Assembly (NCBI GenBank): GCA_003313425.1
Contig: NHZP01000014.1
Location: 868,001 to 932,000 of the forward strand
DNA from: Pseudopyrenochaeta lycopersici
Taxonomy: Eukaryota; Ascomycota; Dothideomycetes; Pleosporales; Pseudopyrenochaetaceae
Length of the DNA stretch: 64,000 nt
Direction of reading: 5' to 3'
Shown: one piece after another, positions 30,987 through 42,903 of the stretch
Numbering within the stretch: position 1 is the stretch's first letter
Layout of the letters: every line of letters begins with the position of its first letter
Notes under the pieces: model-generated
Databases searched by the model: none
Told to the model about the DNA's origin: nothing
Seen by the model: the letters and a program-made list of their open reading frames with translations, nothing else
Made by a program: the position numbers and the translations under genes

Positions 30987-32262
30987 TATTTAAGATGCTT
31001 ATGTCACCAGCTTGCGGCAAGCACGATTGCCTGTCCTTAGCAAATCGACAAACTCCACGACAATGCTGCCTGAGTGAATCACAATCTTAGTTTGATGTTG
31101 ATCTCCAACTGTTTCTTTACTGTATACGATGGAAAATCTCCGGACCTCCACTTGGTGGCGGCTACATTCGCCTAAGGTTTGAAATGTCCGGCACCAAGCG
31201 ATTGGCTGTTGAGAAGGGCTGTCGCGCTGCAATCGAGTGTGCGCACGCACAAGTGATTCTGCATCTAATGGAAAATTCTTTTCGCGTAGTTGATTCTCAG
31301 TGTGAAGGAGTAGATCCTCTTAGATGCAGACATCAAAGTAGCCTCGAATCAACAGCGCATTTATGATGGTTGAAAACATGGTGGCAGCCAATTCTCAGGA
31401 AGCTTGCATCAAGGAAGCGCTATTGTTCAGCTTTGCGAGGCGCCAATCGACTAAAGTTGAAAACAGCATGGCGTTTGGCACTTGCGCGCAGTTCGTCGAA
31501 GGGGTTCCTGGGATGTTCGGCTCCGCAGGAGCCGAATGAATCCGCCTCTTGGAAAGATCGACGGTTCATGCACTGTAGGCTAGTAGTGCATGGTCTCGAA
31601 ATGGCTGAAGTGGTAAGTTTGAGGCAGCGAAAAAGAGCAGAATTCCATTTAATTTAGTGATTGACGAAATCACTAACGTCATGAACGAAAGTCATGGAGA
31701 GCTTCACAAAACAATCAGGCATTGTCGAAGGCGATGTTTCACAAAGCAAGGACCATCCATTGCACGTCCCATCGCTTCGGATGACGCCCGTGCCCTTTCC
31801 CGCCAACACATTGGATGCATGACGTCTTGACACCCCTCTACTGCCGGAAGATCAACATTCCATACATTCCAAGAACGATAGCGCGGTACTGATGCTGCGA
31901 CCAGCACACGACCAAAGGTAGAAGATGCCGTGTTCGACGTGTTCATGGCCACTCTGAGCGCGTCCGACCCCCAAATGGTGGCTCTAGGCTGCGCTGAGCG
32001 TCCTGCGCGCAGCCCTTGGCAAGCCCTCGGGCTGTGAGGGCCTAAATTATAGCTGAACTCGGCCCAGACAACGCCAGCCGGGTGCGGCTGAATCTGTGGG
32101 ATATGTTGCACCTTCTCCCCATACTTCGTGCACGCAAGAATGTTCACAGAAGCGTTCCTATCCTTTCTTATCATTCGTTGAATCTATTGCGTCGTCATAC
32201 TAAGTTCAATTAGAGAAGGGTTGATCAACAGGCAGAGTTGAACAAGTACTTCAGCAGGCAAG
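30987..32262. other. Intergenic, no gene recognised
   Basis: The longest frame is 156 codons on the minus strand (31704-32174). It is Arg/Ala/Ser-rich, has no recognisable domain, and I do not call it. A perfect 21-nt hairpin (TTCGGCTCC-GCA-GGAGCCGAA) lies at 31516-31536. Confidence 0.4.
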
Positions 32263-32994
32263 ATGCTGGCCATCGAAACTCCACAGTCGCCTTTACCACG
32301 GAGATCGATATTTCGGCGCTTCTCGAGACGAGATAGAGAGGAGAGTTTTCATACAACCCATGCTTTGGCACCTATCGGTGGATACCTTCGGCCGGCTCCA
32401 AGGAAGCTACAGCGTCGTCCTTCGGAGACTCCTATCTGTCTGCCAACACCACCAGCCTCACCGCAGCGGCATGCCGTCCCTAGAATTGAACCTGTGAAGC
32501 CGCGACAATTACAAATGATTACACACATTCACCGCATCGAGATACCCCCCAAGTACCAAACAGTCCGCGACCCCTCAAACCATCCTGCGTCGAGCGACCC
32601 TCCCCTCCGTGTGCTACCAACCGCCATGCCGACAATGCCATTTCTGGGCACGCCCTTCATCCGCCCCTGGGATGTCTTCCTGCCGCCCTCACAGATATTC
32701 TCGCTATACTTAGGCTTCCTCCCGCAAGAGATGGCCGAGAAGTGGTTCATCTACAGTGAAGGTCCGGACCAGACGGGCAAGCTCAAGGTTCACTTCCATC
32801 GAAGCTGGACTGGAATGAAGATTGCAGAGCTTTTTGTTGTCATGGATGTAAAGGGGGAAGGCGCTGGTAAAATCCTGGGTATCAAGTGGGACGGTAGCGC
32901 GGAGACGAATCGAATGAATGAGGAAGAGGCAAAGTTTATGATTAGGACGACTTGTAAATGCATATTAGGTGTGGATCTGGAACAGGGGAACTGA
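32263..32994 (+). CDS. Conserved-looking protein with a WFIY...HRSWTG C-terminal domain
   Basis: The protein has 243 residues and no intron. The first 100 residues are Pro/Arg-rich and probably disordered. The second half is compact: PWDVFLPPSQIFSLYLGFLP, then EKWFIYSEGPDQTGKLKVHF continuing into HRSWTG, and a C-terminal helix EEEAKFMIRTTCKCILGV. I recall WFIY.E....L.FHRSWTG in uncharacterised bacterial and fungal proteins, some of them near ADP-ribose-processing enzymes, but I cannot name the family with certainty. It is likely a soluble intracellular protein. The ATG is the first in frame and codon use is normal. Confidence 0.65.
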   Translation: MLAIETPQSPLPRRSIFRRFSRRDREESFHTTHALAPIGGYLRPAPRKLQRRPSETPICLPTPPASPQRHAVPRIEPVKPRQLQMITHIHRIEIPPKYQTVRDPSNHPASSDPPLRVLPTAMPTMPFLGTPFIRPWDVFLPPSQIFSLYLGFLPQEMAEKWFIYSEGPDQTGKLKVHFHRSWTGMKIAELFVVMDVKGEGAGKILGIKWDGSAETNRMNEEEAKFMIRTTCKCILGVDLEQGN

Positions 32995-33686
32995 GAGGTG
33001 GCTGGACTTGATCGGATGGAAGTCTTTTGTTGCTCGGCAACTTTCTGTTCTTCTTGAAGTTTTCTCTTAATTTCCTAAGTGTTTGCGTTGAGCAAGCGAT
33101 TCTAGTCCTTTTCAGTCTCTCGTCGGGGGGGTTGTTACGTGTTACGTGCTTTCTTAGGCGGACGCTCTATTATCGATTAATGTTTTAACACTAATGTGGA
33201 TATCCAACTTGGTTGCTTATTGGAATCTATGTAAATACAAGCAGTTTCAAGTCTCACACTTCCATCATTGCACTTAGCAATCTTTGACACTACTCAACAG
33301 GATTACCTTAGTGGAGCTTCTCTTTGGTCATACAAGTGCTGCGCGTCGGGAACTACTGACAAGTCTGCCAGTCCATTGGCATCCAATGAATATGAGTGGC
33401 TATGGCTTTCGATTTTATTTGCCTAGAATACAAAAGCGAATCACCATAATGAATCTCTCAAACGACTATGGTTCTAGCGGGGCCGGAGTAGCACCGTCTC
33501 TAAACCACTACTTCCCGACCCTGCCGCTGCCGCTTGATTCATCAGAAGATTTAATTTCGAAGTCATCGCGATGTCTTCAAACGCCTCAAAATGGCCTTTG
33601 ATGGCTGCGTAAATGTTAAATGGCGCGACATGTGAGTGGCTAAAAACCTGGTCCGCAAACGGCAGTCGGCGCCCGCAAGGTTTCGC
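32995..33686. other. Upstream region of the Zn2Cys6 regulator gene
   Basis: No separate gene is recognised. A frame at 33449-33601 (MNLSNDYGSSGAG...) could be an extra 5' exon of the regulator, but no splice join was demonstrated. Confidence 0.4.
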
Positions 33687-36132
33687 ATGTCACCACCCGG
33701 CGCCCAGTCCTGTCAACCACCTCTCTCCACGTTTACGGCACGACATCGAGGACCACGCCAACCCTTGCCCCTGCCAAGGATGTACTCGAATATAGCATCT
33801 TCTTCAGAGGACCGTTCTCCACAGCCGCAACGTTTACCAGTTAACCCCCGCAGGCACAAAGTCGCGCCTGAGCATCGGAAACGCGTTGTTCGAGCGTAAG
33901 TATTATACCGACAAGCCCTGTTCTTGAGTAGATGTGCTACAACCGCTCAGCGGCACCAGTTGAGTTTCAAAGATACTCCCCCTTACCTCAAGGAGGCATA
34001 GTCAAAACCAACTACAGGACATCTAACATTCCGATATATTGGTTTGCATATCTTCTGCACAGTGCCAGCTCCGTCGCTGACAAGAGTATCGTAGATGCAA
34101 CGCCTGCAATATCCGACGCGTTAGATGCACAGGTGAGCAGCCATGCCAGAGATGCTGCAAAGTTTCCCGTGAATGCGAGTACCCAGCGCCCGAATCAGAT
34201 AAGAGCGCATTAAAACTCGAACTTCAGAGGTTGCAAAAGCGATGCGCTGCGCTCGAGAACACGTTACATGCCACAGTACCAAATGATGCTGCAGGATTAA
34301 TACGACATCTCGATCCAAATGAGCCCGTGACACGCCTAGCTATTCCAACGTTCCAATCTGTACCTTCAGAGAGTGAGGCCGAAGCTGAAGCTGAAGCGGC
34401 AGGGGGCCGCCTACTGTTCGACCCAGATGGCACGGCGAGATACCTAGGCGAGACTTCTGGAGCAACATTTCTTGATTACCTCAAGCAATTTATGCTGAAG
34501 CTGGTGCCTCTTACCTTCCAACCTGAGTCTGGAGACGGATCGTCGTTTGTGGCATCGATAGGCCAGTATCAAACATTTGACTCGCGGCCACTTCCAAATC
34601 CGATTGTGGATCCCCTGTGGCTACCTGCACAAACGGATATGGTTGCCATGCTCAAAGAATTGCGTTATTTTCTACAAGATGGAAATGGCGACTTCGCATC
34701 AGGGGGAATTTATTGGTGGGGCGACATGAGCAGTCTGCCAGTGTCTATGGCTGGCTCAGCTTCGCTGAATTCAATGACAACGGACGACACGTTTCGCTAC
34801 CTAGCCTTTCATCATGTCTGTTTCGCTTTGGCCTCCTCCATTGGGCATACGTCGTTCCAACACTCTAAACAGCACACCGGAGAAGCATATTTCAAACGTG
34901 CGCGAAATCTCTTAGGAAACCCTTTGGACACGGTTCGATTCACGCTCAGCGATGTACCCGTGTTAGCCCTCATGGGGTTTTATTTGATTGAATTGAATCG
35001 AAGGGATGCGGCATACATGTATGTGAGCCTAGCAATTCACATTGCAATTATTCATGGCGCATTTCAATCCTGCAATGATGAAGCTAGCAAGCGTATCTAT
35101 TGGACTCTGTATATCCTAGATAGATGGCTGAGTGTGCTGATGGGACGGGCCCCAACAATAGCAGATGAAGCTATCAGACTTTCTCTTCCTGTGGATACTG
35201 CGTAAGTGCATAGCGTACGGCTGAAGTGCATTGAGGCTAATGTCAACAGCTCAATGCCACCAGCTGCAGGTCTTCGCGCGCATATTGAACTTGCAAGAAT
35301 CACAGGCTATATTGTCTGCGAGACTTTCAAAATCGCGCCCCGTAATTATAAACCAGGTTATTCAACGAAAAATATTGACAAAGCGTTGGCAATGCTCCAC
35401 AAGTGGAGGTCGCAACTTCCATCAGCGTTGAATGTTTCTGACAGCCACATCTATCTCGACACAGCGTGTTGCACGTTGCATATGGCACAAGTTCAACTTA
35501 TTGTGCTTACGACTCGGCCAATATTCCTCGCCGCCGTCAAGCAAGCTGTTGCCGGGAGATTCATCGGTGGTCAATGGTCGATTGAAGAGCACACGCATGG
35601 CGCCCATTTACGGGCTTGCTCGGGGGCTGCTCACCGGAACTTGACCTTGGCACAGCGTATACGCTCATCGAGAAAGCTTTTACAGGCTGGCTTGCACTTC
35701 GTCTTCAATGCAGCTGTCATCTTACTACTGGATCGTATCGTTCACAGCACCCAGACCCATTCAGTCGGGCCGGGCCAAGCAGTTCGTACGACACTTGGTG
35801 AGGAGCTTCATACCCCTGAAATTCAGTTCGCAATTCATGTCTTTGAGCAAGAGTCTCGGACTGGTACAAACTACCCGCGGGACTGTTGCAGGGTGTTGCA
35901 AGATCTGAAAGCTCTAATTGACCGCTATTTGTCCCAAAGCCATGCTAGCGATCCAAATAAGGACATCGCTGGTCATGATCGCAGCTATTCAGCTATTCAC
36001 AGCGGCCTAAACCCACCTTCTGGAGCTCAATTACCCCAAACAGTTCCGTCTGAAGAGAACGATTTGTATCAGGAGTTGATGACGTGGGTTCAGGGAGATG
36101 GCCTCCAGCTGCGTAATAGTTTGCTTATTTGA
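33687..36132 (+). CDS. Zn2Cys6 transcription factor with fungal_trans domain
   Basis: A three-exon model fits: 33687-33895, 34095-35201, 35250-36132, with introns of 199 and 48 bp, both GT-AG and keeping the frame, giving about 732 residues. Splicing of exon 1 to 2 rebuilds the binuclear zinc cluster across the junction: APEHRKRVVRA followed by CNACNIRRVRC, TGEQPCQRC and CKVSREC, with Cys at about 71, 74, 81, 87, 90 and 97. A coiled-coil linker (LKLELQRLQKRCAALEN) follows. The middle region has the fungal_trans signature (AYFKRARNLL, IYWTLYILDRWLSVLMGRAP) typical of GAL4-class regulators. It is predicted nuclear. The next gene downstream on the same strand is an MFS transporter 560 bp away, a plausible target. 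Confidence 0.88.
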
Positions 36133-36692
36133 GGCGTAACTCCTCACCGGGAGTACGATATCCACCCCTTGCTCGATCCCCATGGCCGTTTAGCAAGGAT
36201 GTCGAACAGGGTCCTCGTGCGGAGACTGCTGGAGATCTAAGAACCACGCAGCCGTCATGCAATGAGTAATCCTATGACAGTTTGGATCAGCTAGCTCATT
36301 GCTAGGCCTGTTTGGAAGTCTTAGCCCTGAAGCTGAATACCGTACGCATGGCTCTATTTTTAACTAGCAAGCAATTGGAGCTTAAATATCCGATCTCGAG
36401 GAAGGTGGACCACATGTCCTTGTCATGCGTCATGTTTATCAGCAAGGTAGTTCCATGTGGTAATTCTATTCTTGAAAGCAAACGATTGGTCAAATCAATC
36501 CCAGGACAAGCTAGCACTAGCTCGCAGTCTCTCTCCTCCTTAGCAAGCTAGGTTTAACAAGTTCCATTGAAACACATTCCAAGAAATACCCACCGTGAGC
36601 TAATAATTGCCCAACTAAATTTTGGAAGAGCCTCAATGGCTGTTGAATACAAATAGCAAACGCCACGATGTTCAAAGGCTACCCTTTGCACA
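36133..36692. promoter_or_regulatory. Region between regulator and transporter genes
   Basis: It contains the 3' end of the regulator and presumably the transporter promoter. No gene or clear motif was seen. Confidence 0.35.
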
Positions 36693-38761
36693 ATGTGGGC
36701 GCGTGCTGCAAATATGACTAACCTAAGCAGTCGAAGAATAGACGCACACGTCGGCAACATCAAGTCCAATGGTGCGATATCACAAATTGCTGACATGCAA
36801 GAAGCGACTCCGCCTTCCGTTGGTATTCAAATACAGAGCGTTGAGGACAGAGCAATATCACGGCGCATAAACAGGAAGATGGACATCGCTCTCTTGCCAT
36901 TTCTTTCGCTACTGTACCTCTGTACGTAAGATTGCGATGTTCATGATTAATTCTCTTCAGTGATCATGGGTTATCTCGCTGAGTCTTGCAGTCTTTATGG
37001 TGACGATAGCAAGGCTCTGCAAGGGCATTTTAGGGTTCTTTCGAACTTGTCTTGATCCTTTTGTCCTTTTACTCACTGACTGTACCACCACCTGAAGTTA
37101 ATGGCCTCGATCGATCCAATGTTGGCAACGCAGAGACTCAGGGTGCGTCGTATGTATGTACGCTAAAGGTTCGAACGCTTACTGTTTTGCTAGGCTTTAG
37201 TACAGCTATCGGCGCCTCGCCTGATGACCTGAATCTAGCCGTATCTCTTTTTTTTGTCACGTTTGTTCTGCTCCAACCCCCATCAGCTGCCATGGGGAGA
37301 TGGCTTGGAGCAAGGCACTGGATCACGATTATGATGGCAAGTAGATTGGTGACATGTTGAAGCCAACACAGCCTGACAGTTAGTCTAGCTTGGATGGGGT
37401 ATCTTCACTCTTGCACACGCATTCATCCGGGGGCAAAGGGCACTTATTGCTGTAAGACTCATGATCGGGGTCTTCGAAGCAGGTTTCTATCCGACTGCTG
37501 TTGCATACCTTTCCTTCTTTTACTGCCGGTACGATATGGCCGTTCGAATTGGTCTCTTTTATGGGCAATATGTTGTTGCAGGCGCCTTCTCTGGCTCCAT
37601 CGGTATGTAAATTCCATGGTTGTGGGCTACAGTCGTTGATCTGTGAATTTAGCATACGGCGTGTTTCATCTCAGTGGCAATGGTTTGCACAACTGGCAAT
37701 ACTTGTTCATCATCGAAGGGGTCTTGACCATCTTCCTTGCCCTAATCGCATGGTTTTGGCTTCCTGGAGGGCCTGGAACTGCATGGTTCTTGACTGCAGA
37801 AGAGCAGAGGTTTGCCATTGAGCGTATCATAGAGGATAATGCCATATGGGTGGCGCATGAATACGGTAGCGATGGTGTAGAAAAGGACAGGCTCATCAAG
37901 CGGGACTTCGTAGAGACAGGCAAAGACTGGAAACTATGGTACGTCTTGGTCTTCAACATCTGCGCCAGTGTGCCGAGCCAAGCTTTCTCTGTCTTCCTGC
38001 CGTTGGTCGTTCAAGGGCTGGGCTACTCTTCCATTCAAGCAAACTTGGTAAAGTGTAACCAGACTTTCTCACCTAATTGGGTAGGAGAAACTAATTTGAT
38101 GCCGCTTAGATGTCGGTACCACCTTATGTGTGCGGTGCTGTTGGGTTGTATCTCTTTGCGTTAAGCTCGGATTATCAGTAAGACTCTGTTGATCATCTTC
38201 TGTCGGACATATCTGATGTGTGATTAATTAGCAAAGAACGAGGATATCACATCGTAGGTGGGATCTTCGTTGCGCTTGTAGGTCTCATCATCACGGTGAA
38301 CATTCCTACCAGTGGCGGCAAGTACGCGGGTCTATGCATTCTTCTCTTTGGCAGCTACGTTTCCGCACCGCTCACAGTAGCTTGGCTAAGCGGTAACACC
38401 CCCGGTACGTGTCCCAAATGGCGCGTTGTTTTGACATGCACTTACTAAATTACCAAACATAGAGCCTGGTAAACGTTCTCTTGTCCTTGGAGTGAATGGT
38501 TTCGGTAACCTTGCAGGTGTTATCGGTAGTCAAATATACAAACGTAAGTACGCCCCCAGATATCTGTTACCCTTTTACGTCACGCTGTGTTTTGTGGCTG
38601 TGGCCTTCTTAGGCTATGTCGCGTACAGATTCACGTTGCAGGCCGTGAACCGACGGAAATTAAGCATTATGGCTAGGAAAACAGCAGAGGAGATTCGGGC
38701 AGAGAGGTTGGATAGTGCGAGGTACGCTGATCGAAAGTGGACATTTTTGTATGGATTATGA
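36693..38761 (+). CDS. MFS transporter, DAL5/allantoate-type anion:cation symporter
   Basis: Exon pieces give one continuous protein: RRINRKMDIALLPFLSLLYL (to 36921), NGLDRSNVGNAETQ (37098-37142), IGASPDDLNLAVSLFFVTF (about 37213), then RALIAVRLMIGVFEAGFYPT, YGVFHLSGNGLHNWQYLF and IIEGVLTIFLA, VFLPLVVQGLGYSSIQANL, the 38280-38405 helices, and GKRSLVLGVNGFGNLAGVIG with a tail ending at 38761. The LDR.N.GNA block and FIIEG.LTI are hallmarks of the DAL5 family of plasma-membrane carriers for allantoate, pantothenate, nicotinate and similar carboxylates. About eight short introns are implied. The first ATG is 36693; ATGs at 36714 and 36795 are also in frame, and the shortest still keeps the helix-1 region. 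The substrate cannot be told. Confidence 0.85.
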
Positions 38762-39357
38762 AGTATCATTGGGGGTTGCAAGTGGTAAATTGTGTCTTGT
38801 GAGTTTCATATTGCTGGTCATGGCAATTAATTAATTACATCAAGAGGGTTTTCCGACTGCAATACGGTAGCACCGTTCCAGACTTCGCGCGCCAGATGCG
38901 GGTACTCGAAAAGTAAGGTTACGTCTCAACTGACAGCGCATGCACGAGAACGTCCGCAAGACGGCATGGATTTGAAGCAGAAGGCGACAGAAAGCGAAGA
39001 GGTATTTTCTACACACCACATGTATGACGTGGTCACTGCAATAAAGAAGTTCAAAATGCCCCAGACATTGGTTTTAAGTGGCTTACGTCGCGAGCACTTT
39101 ACAATATTGTCAGTGAGATCATGCGATGAAGGGTAATGCACCAAACCATATAGTTTGAACTCATGTTGTGCGTATGGTATCAGAACACCGAAGTCCAAAA
39201 TGCCTGGTCTACAGTAAGCGCTCATCTACCCAAGAATTAATGTTTCTGGATCACGCATCCGAGGTGCTTATCCATATTCGTTTGCGTTGCAAATATACAC
39301 AATCCCCATCGCGTGCATGCAGGGACAGTATAGAGGGATCCGCGACATGACGGCCGC
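38762..39357. other. Intergenic, convergent 3' ends
   Basis: No recognised gene; a 99-codon minus-strand frame (38926-39225) has no features that support it. Confidence 0.4.
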
Positions 39358-42300
39358 TTACAAAACAATCAAATTCCCAATTCTCACGCCCTGGCTACGG
39401 AAATAGTACCTTCTCCTCACGCCCAATCCGCTAGCACGCTTGAGCAGCATTATTGTTCCTTCCCCACCACTAGCCATAACAAGTGGTATGGGGTTTGGCC
39501 GCGGGAGACCAGATGGTGTGTACTGCGCTTCGTCAAGAAGGGGTTGCACAGGGGGGCTGAGAATATCCGTTTGGGGGCGGAAGTGAGTCGTGTCCTGGTC
39601 CACAAAATCAGACGGCTGCTCGTGCACGGGAAAGCTGACGATGATGACAAGTTGAAGACTCGCGCTGTTTGGTGGGAAGGCAGGGATGTTCCTTAACTTG
39701 GATGAGAATGAACAGTCGCCGCGCGGGATAACAATGACTTGGTGCTGCTTGGGTATCTCGATTGGAAGTCTTTCATCACATAAGGTATTCGGGTGGACAT
39801 AGATTTGGGACCAAGCCAGTGGGTTAGTCTCGCTAAACACCAACTCTGGGTCGGACGTGTCAGACAGTGGTGCTGCGCCAGGTCCAAGTGGGAGCGCGCC
39901 GGCAATGGCATGCCTCTGTGTGATCTTTTGTTGCACGATCTCAGAATTCGGTACGGCGGCAGTCGGAGTCGGCAATGGTGCAGATAGCAATGACTGCAGC
40001 GAGGAGAGCAGGTTGGATAAATATGAGGGCTCATGCTCCAGCGCGTCAGGATCAACGTCGAGATCAATCGCATCTACAAGTTCCAAGTCTGACAAGTTGG
40101 CCATGTCACCGAGTGAGTCGTCGAGAAGGCTTGCCAAAGCGCTCGTCGAAGCGGCTGTAATAGGCTCTGGTGGCACGTCGATTACCAGATCCAAGGTATG
40201 TGAATCTCTTGTTCGAGTAAAGTAAGGGTCAAGTGGATTGAAATTGTCAATTGTAGAGCGCGACATGAAAACCTTCTCATCACGGCCAAGAGCTATATTG
40301 GAGATTGCGTAGATGCGGAAATGCTCGTCTAGCTCAATAGGCAACTCTATGCTGGGGGTGCGGTCGTTTTCACGGACCATACCAAGCCGAAGGCCGCTCA
40401 TGGAGTTGACAAGGATACCGTCGTGGACTCTCTGAAGAGCACCGACTTGCAAAGTATTGGGCATGTTGGGGAAGGACAGGTCGAAGGTAGTCCGGACAGC
40501 CATGGGCGAACTTGTTGCGTTGTGAGGGATGAGTTCAGGCGGTAATGTCCACGGATAGTAGGTGTAATTGGATGGAGATCGAACATCTGAGAGGAAGATG
40601 CTTGGATGATCGGCACTGAACTCAACAAGTGGCGACTCGAGCGTCTCGATGGTTGGCATCAGATGCAAGCGAGCTAAGCTTGCGGCATGGAAGATGTCGG
40701 ACCGGGCTGCGGTGGCCGAGATGCTCAAGGGCATAGTGGCTGGGGGAAGAGGGCATATGTCGGGGGCTGGCTGCCAATCTGGCGAGGGTTTCGGCTGGCG
40801 GGTGCGCCTAGTAGGTCGTAGGCGTCTAGGGATGATCAAGGGATGACCCTCAGTCGTGAAGACGAATGGGGCGTCCCACGTGTTGAGCGGATGAGAGGGA
40901 TCGAAGAGCAAGAAGAGATACTTTGCCGTCTCGCCGAGGAAGAAGCTCTCCATGCGATCGCTCAACTCGCCGCTGCGGACGTCCTGTAAGCCGGCCCATC
41001 CGCATTTGGTCCAGCAGCGTCTCTTGATGTCGCGGAGAGCCATCTCGCCAACGTGCAGGTACCAGGGGTCTTTGGTAGCCTGGTAGATGTACCAGGTGGA
41101 TTCAATCCATTCGGGTCGGCCACCCCACCAGCGCAGGCCGTGCTCAATGTTGCCAGTTGCGGTGGACCATCTTTCCGGCATGGCCGAATACCGAGTCCAG
41201 AGAGCGGTGTAGAGCAAGTGCGTCTCAATGGCCTCGTCGAGCTTGCCGGCCATAGCCAGGAGACCCTGGTAAAAGGCACTCAGGCTGTCGATCCAAAAGG
41301 CCCTGATGGCTCCAGTGTACAGGTCGACTTGGGCATAATGGGGGTGCTGATGTTGGGCGCCTCGGTAGATGTGCCGCCTGATGCCATCGTGTGCCTTGTT
41401 CCACGCGACGAGGAATGCGTCGGGGGAGTCGGTGCTCGCGTTGGCCGGGGCGTAGGGCAGTCCGGAGAGCAAGATGTGGGACTTGAGTGCGTACTCGAAG
41501 AAGCTGTCGATGCCGGCGCCAATGCCGGTGTAGGGAGACACCCACTGGCCCGTCTCGGCGTCGATGCCGGCGCCAATGAGGCCAATGCTGCTCCTGCGGT
41601 GCCAGACAGCCCAGAAGGCGGCTTTGGCGGCGCGCTCGTAACGCGGGTTGCCGGTGAGGCGGCTGAGGGTAGCCAGCTCGAGCACCAGACTACCGGCGCC
41701 GGCACTGCACGTCTCGGTGATCTCTGGCTTGTTGTCGCTGGGGTCGCTGCTGCACTGGCCGTGCTCGGGGTCCATGTTGTAGGGCGAGTTGGCGTAGAAG
41801 GGGACGCCATGGCGCAGGTTGACGCGGGGGTAGGGCAGGCCGGTTGGAGTGTGGAAGGCGGGCATCAGGCGGTCGGTGAGGTCGGTGGCCAGGCGCAGCA
41901 GCTGGCCGTCGTAGACGAAGCCGCTGGGCCAGAAGATGCCGCGACGTGCCTCTCGCTGCTCGACGCGGGCGACATAGCCGCGGATGGGCAGGTCACCGAC
42001 GGCGAACTGGTGTGCGCTCAGCAGGCCGCCGACGCCGCGGATCACCGTCTCAAACACCTGGACCTTGCTGTCGAGGTCGAAGCCGCGCGCGCGCGCTCCC
42101 TGGCCGCCGGGGCCGCGGGTGCCGTCGCCATAGTGATCGACCAGCAGGCGCACGCCGTCCTGGAAGTCGTCGAGCGCCGGGTTGGGCTGGCCGCTGGCCG
42201 GGTGCGGCGACGAGGCGAGGATGGCGAGCGTGGACAGGCTGTCAATCAGCGTCAGTGAGTAGTTGCCGAGCACGTCGTTGACCTCGATGTGTGCCGCGTT

Positions 42301-42602
42301 GTGCCGGTCGCGGGTGAGGGGCGCGCACGTCAGTGGGCGTAGTTCGTCGTCGGGGAAGGCGTGCTTCATGTAGTTGTCGAAGCCGTGGTAGAACATGTCG
42401 CGCGTCTCGCGTCTGCCCGGTTAGCACGCGCCCGTGAGCAGCAGGCAGAGGCAGCCCGTTCGCACCTCAGGCTGGCAATGGCCTCGTCCGTCATGCCGCG
42501 CGCGGCCGTCGCCCAGCAGCAGAGCCAGAGCGCGAGAAGAAGCCATCCGCACGGCGTTGGCGCACTCCGCCGCAGAGCCCGTCCCGTCAGTCGCATGCCC
42601 AA
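39358..42602 (-). CDS. MNL1: ER-degradation alpha-1,2-mannosidase (GH47), HTM1/MNL1-like
   Basis: There are two exons. Exon 1 is 42602-42466 and encodes a signal-anchor or signal peptide (GWLLLALWLCCWATAARG). A 53-bp intron (42465-42413, GTGCGA...CTAAC...CAG) follows, then exon 2 from 42412 to 39358; together about 1063 residues. The GH47 domain (about 45-510) starts RDMFYHGFDNYMKHAFPDDE and contains LTLIDSLSTLAIL, KVQVFETVIRG, GAGIDSFFEYALKSHILLSG and the C-terminal VFTTEGHPLI. A protease-associated-like region occupies about 850-1010. Yeast Htm1/Mnl1 trims Man8 to Man7 on misfolded glycoproteins in the ER, marking them for degradation. The long exon alone lacks a signal peptide, which is why exon 1 matters. 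The region is very GC-rich and gives long antisense frames that are shadows. Confidence 0.9.
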
Positions 42603-42903
42603 AAGCGTCCCTGCGCCACGACATGAGACTGCTTGCTACGGCCGGCAGGCAGGCGGGCAGGCTCACAAAACCGTCTGGAGGCGGCGGAGGGGGAGGGCCA
42701 CCTTTCCTTCTTGCATGACGACGGAGCACGGGCGGAAACTCTTGGCGCGCTGCTCAATTATTTCGTCAGCGCCATGTCCAACCGCAAGCTCGCCCAACAC
42801 CTCGGGCGCAATTCCTTCTCTTCCATGTATTGTACACGCGCGCGCTTGTTGTAATTTCTAGTCCTTGTCACTCCTCTCGCCCACGCCGCCACACACATAC
42901 ATC
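42603..42903. promoter_or_regulatory. Shared promoter region of MNL1-like and TIM50 genes
   Basis: 301 bp separate the divergent start codons at 42602 and 42904, with C/T-rich stretches just before the TIM50 start. Both genes probably use this interval. Confidence 0.5.

Noticed and set aside
31704..32174. 156-codon minus-strand frame
   Set aside because: There is no recognisable domain, the composition is Arg/Ser/Ala-rich, and nothing in the context supports it. It stays possible but unsupported.
41053..42258. 401-codon plus-strand frame
   Set aside because: It lies antisense to the GH47 gene in very GC-rich sequence, is Val/Gly/Ala-rich without any domain, and is a shadow of the real gene.
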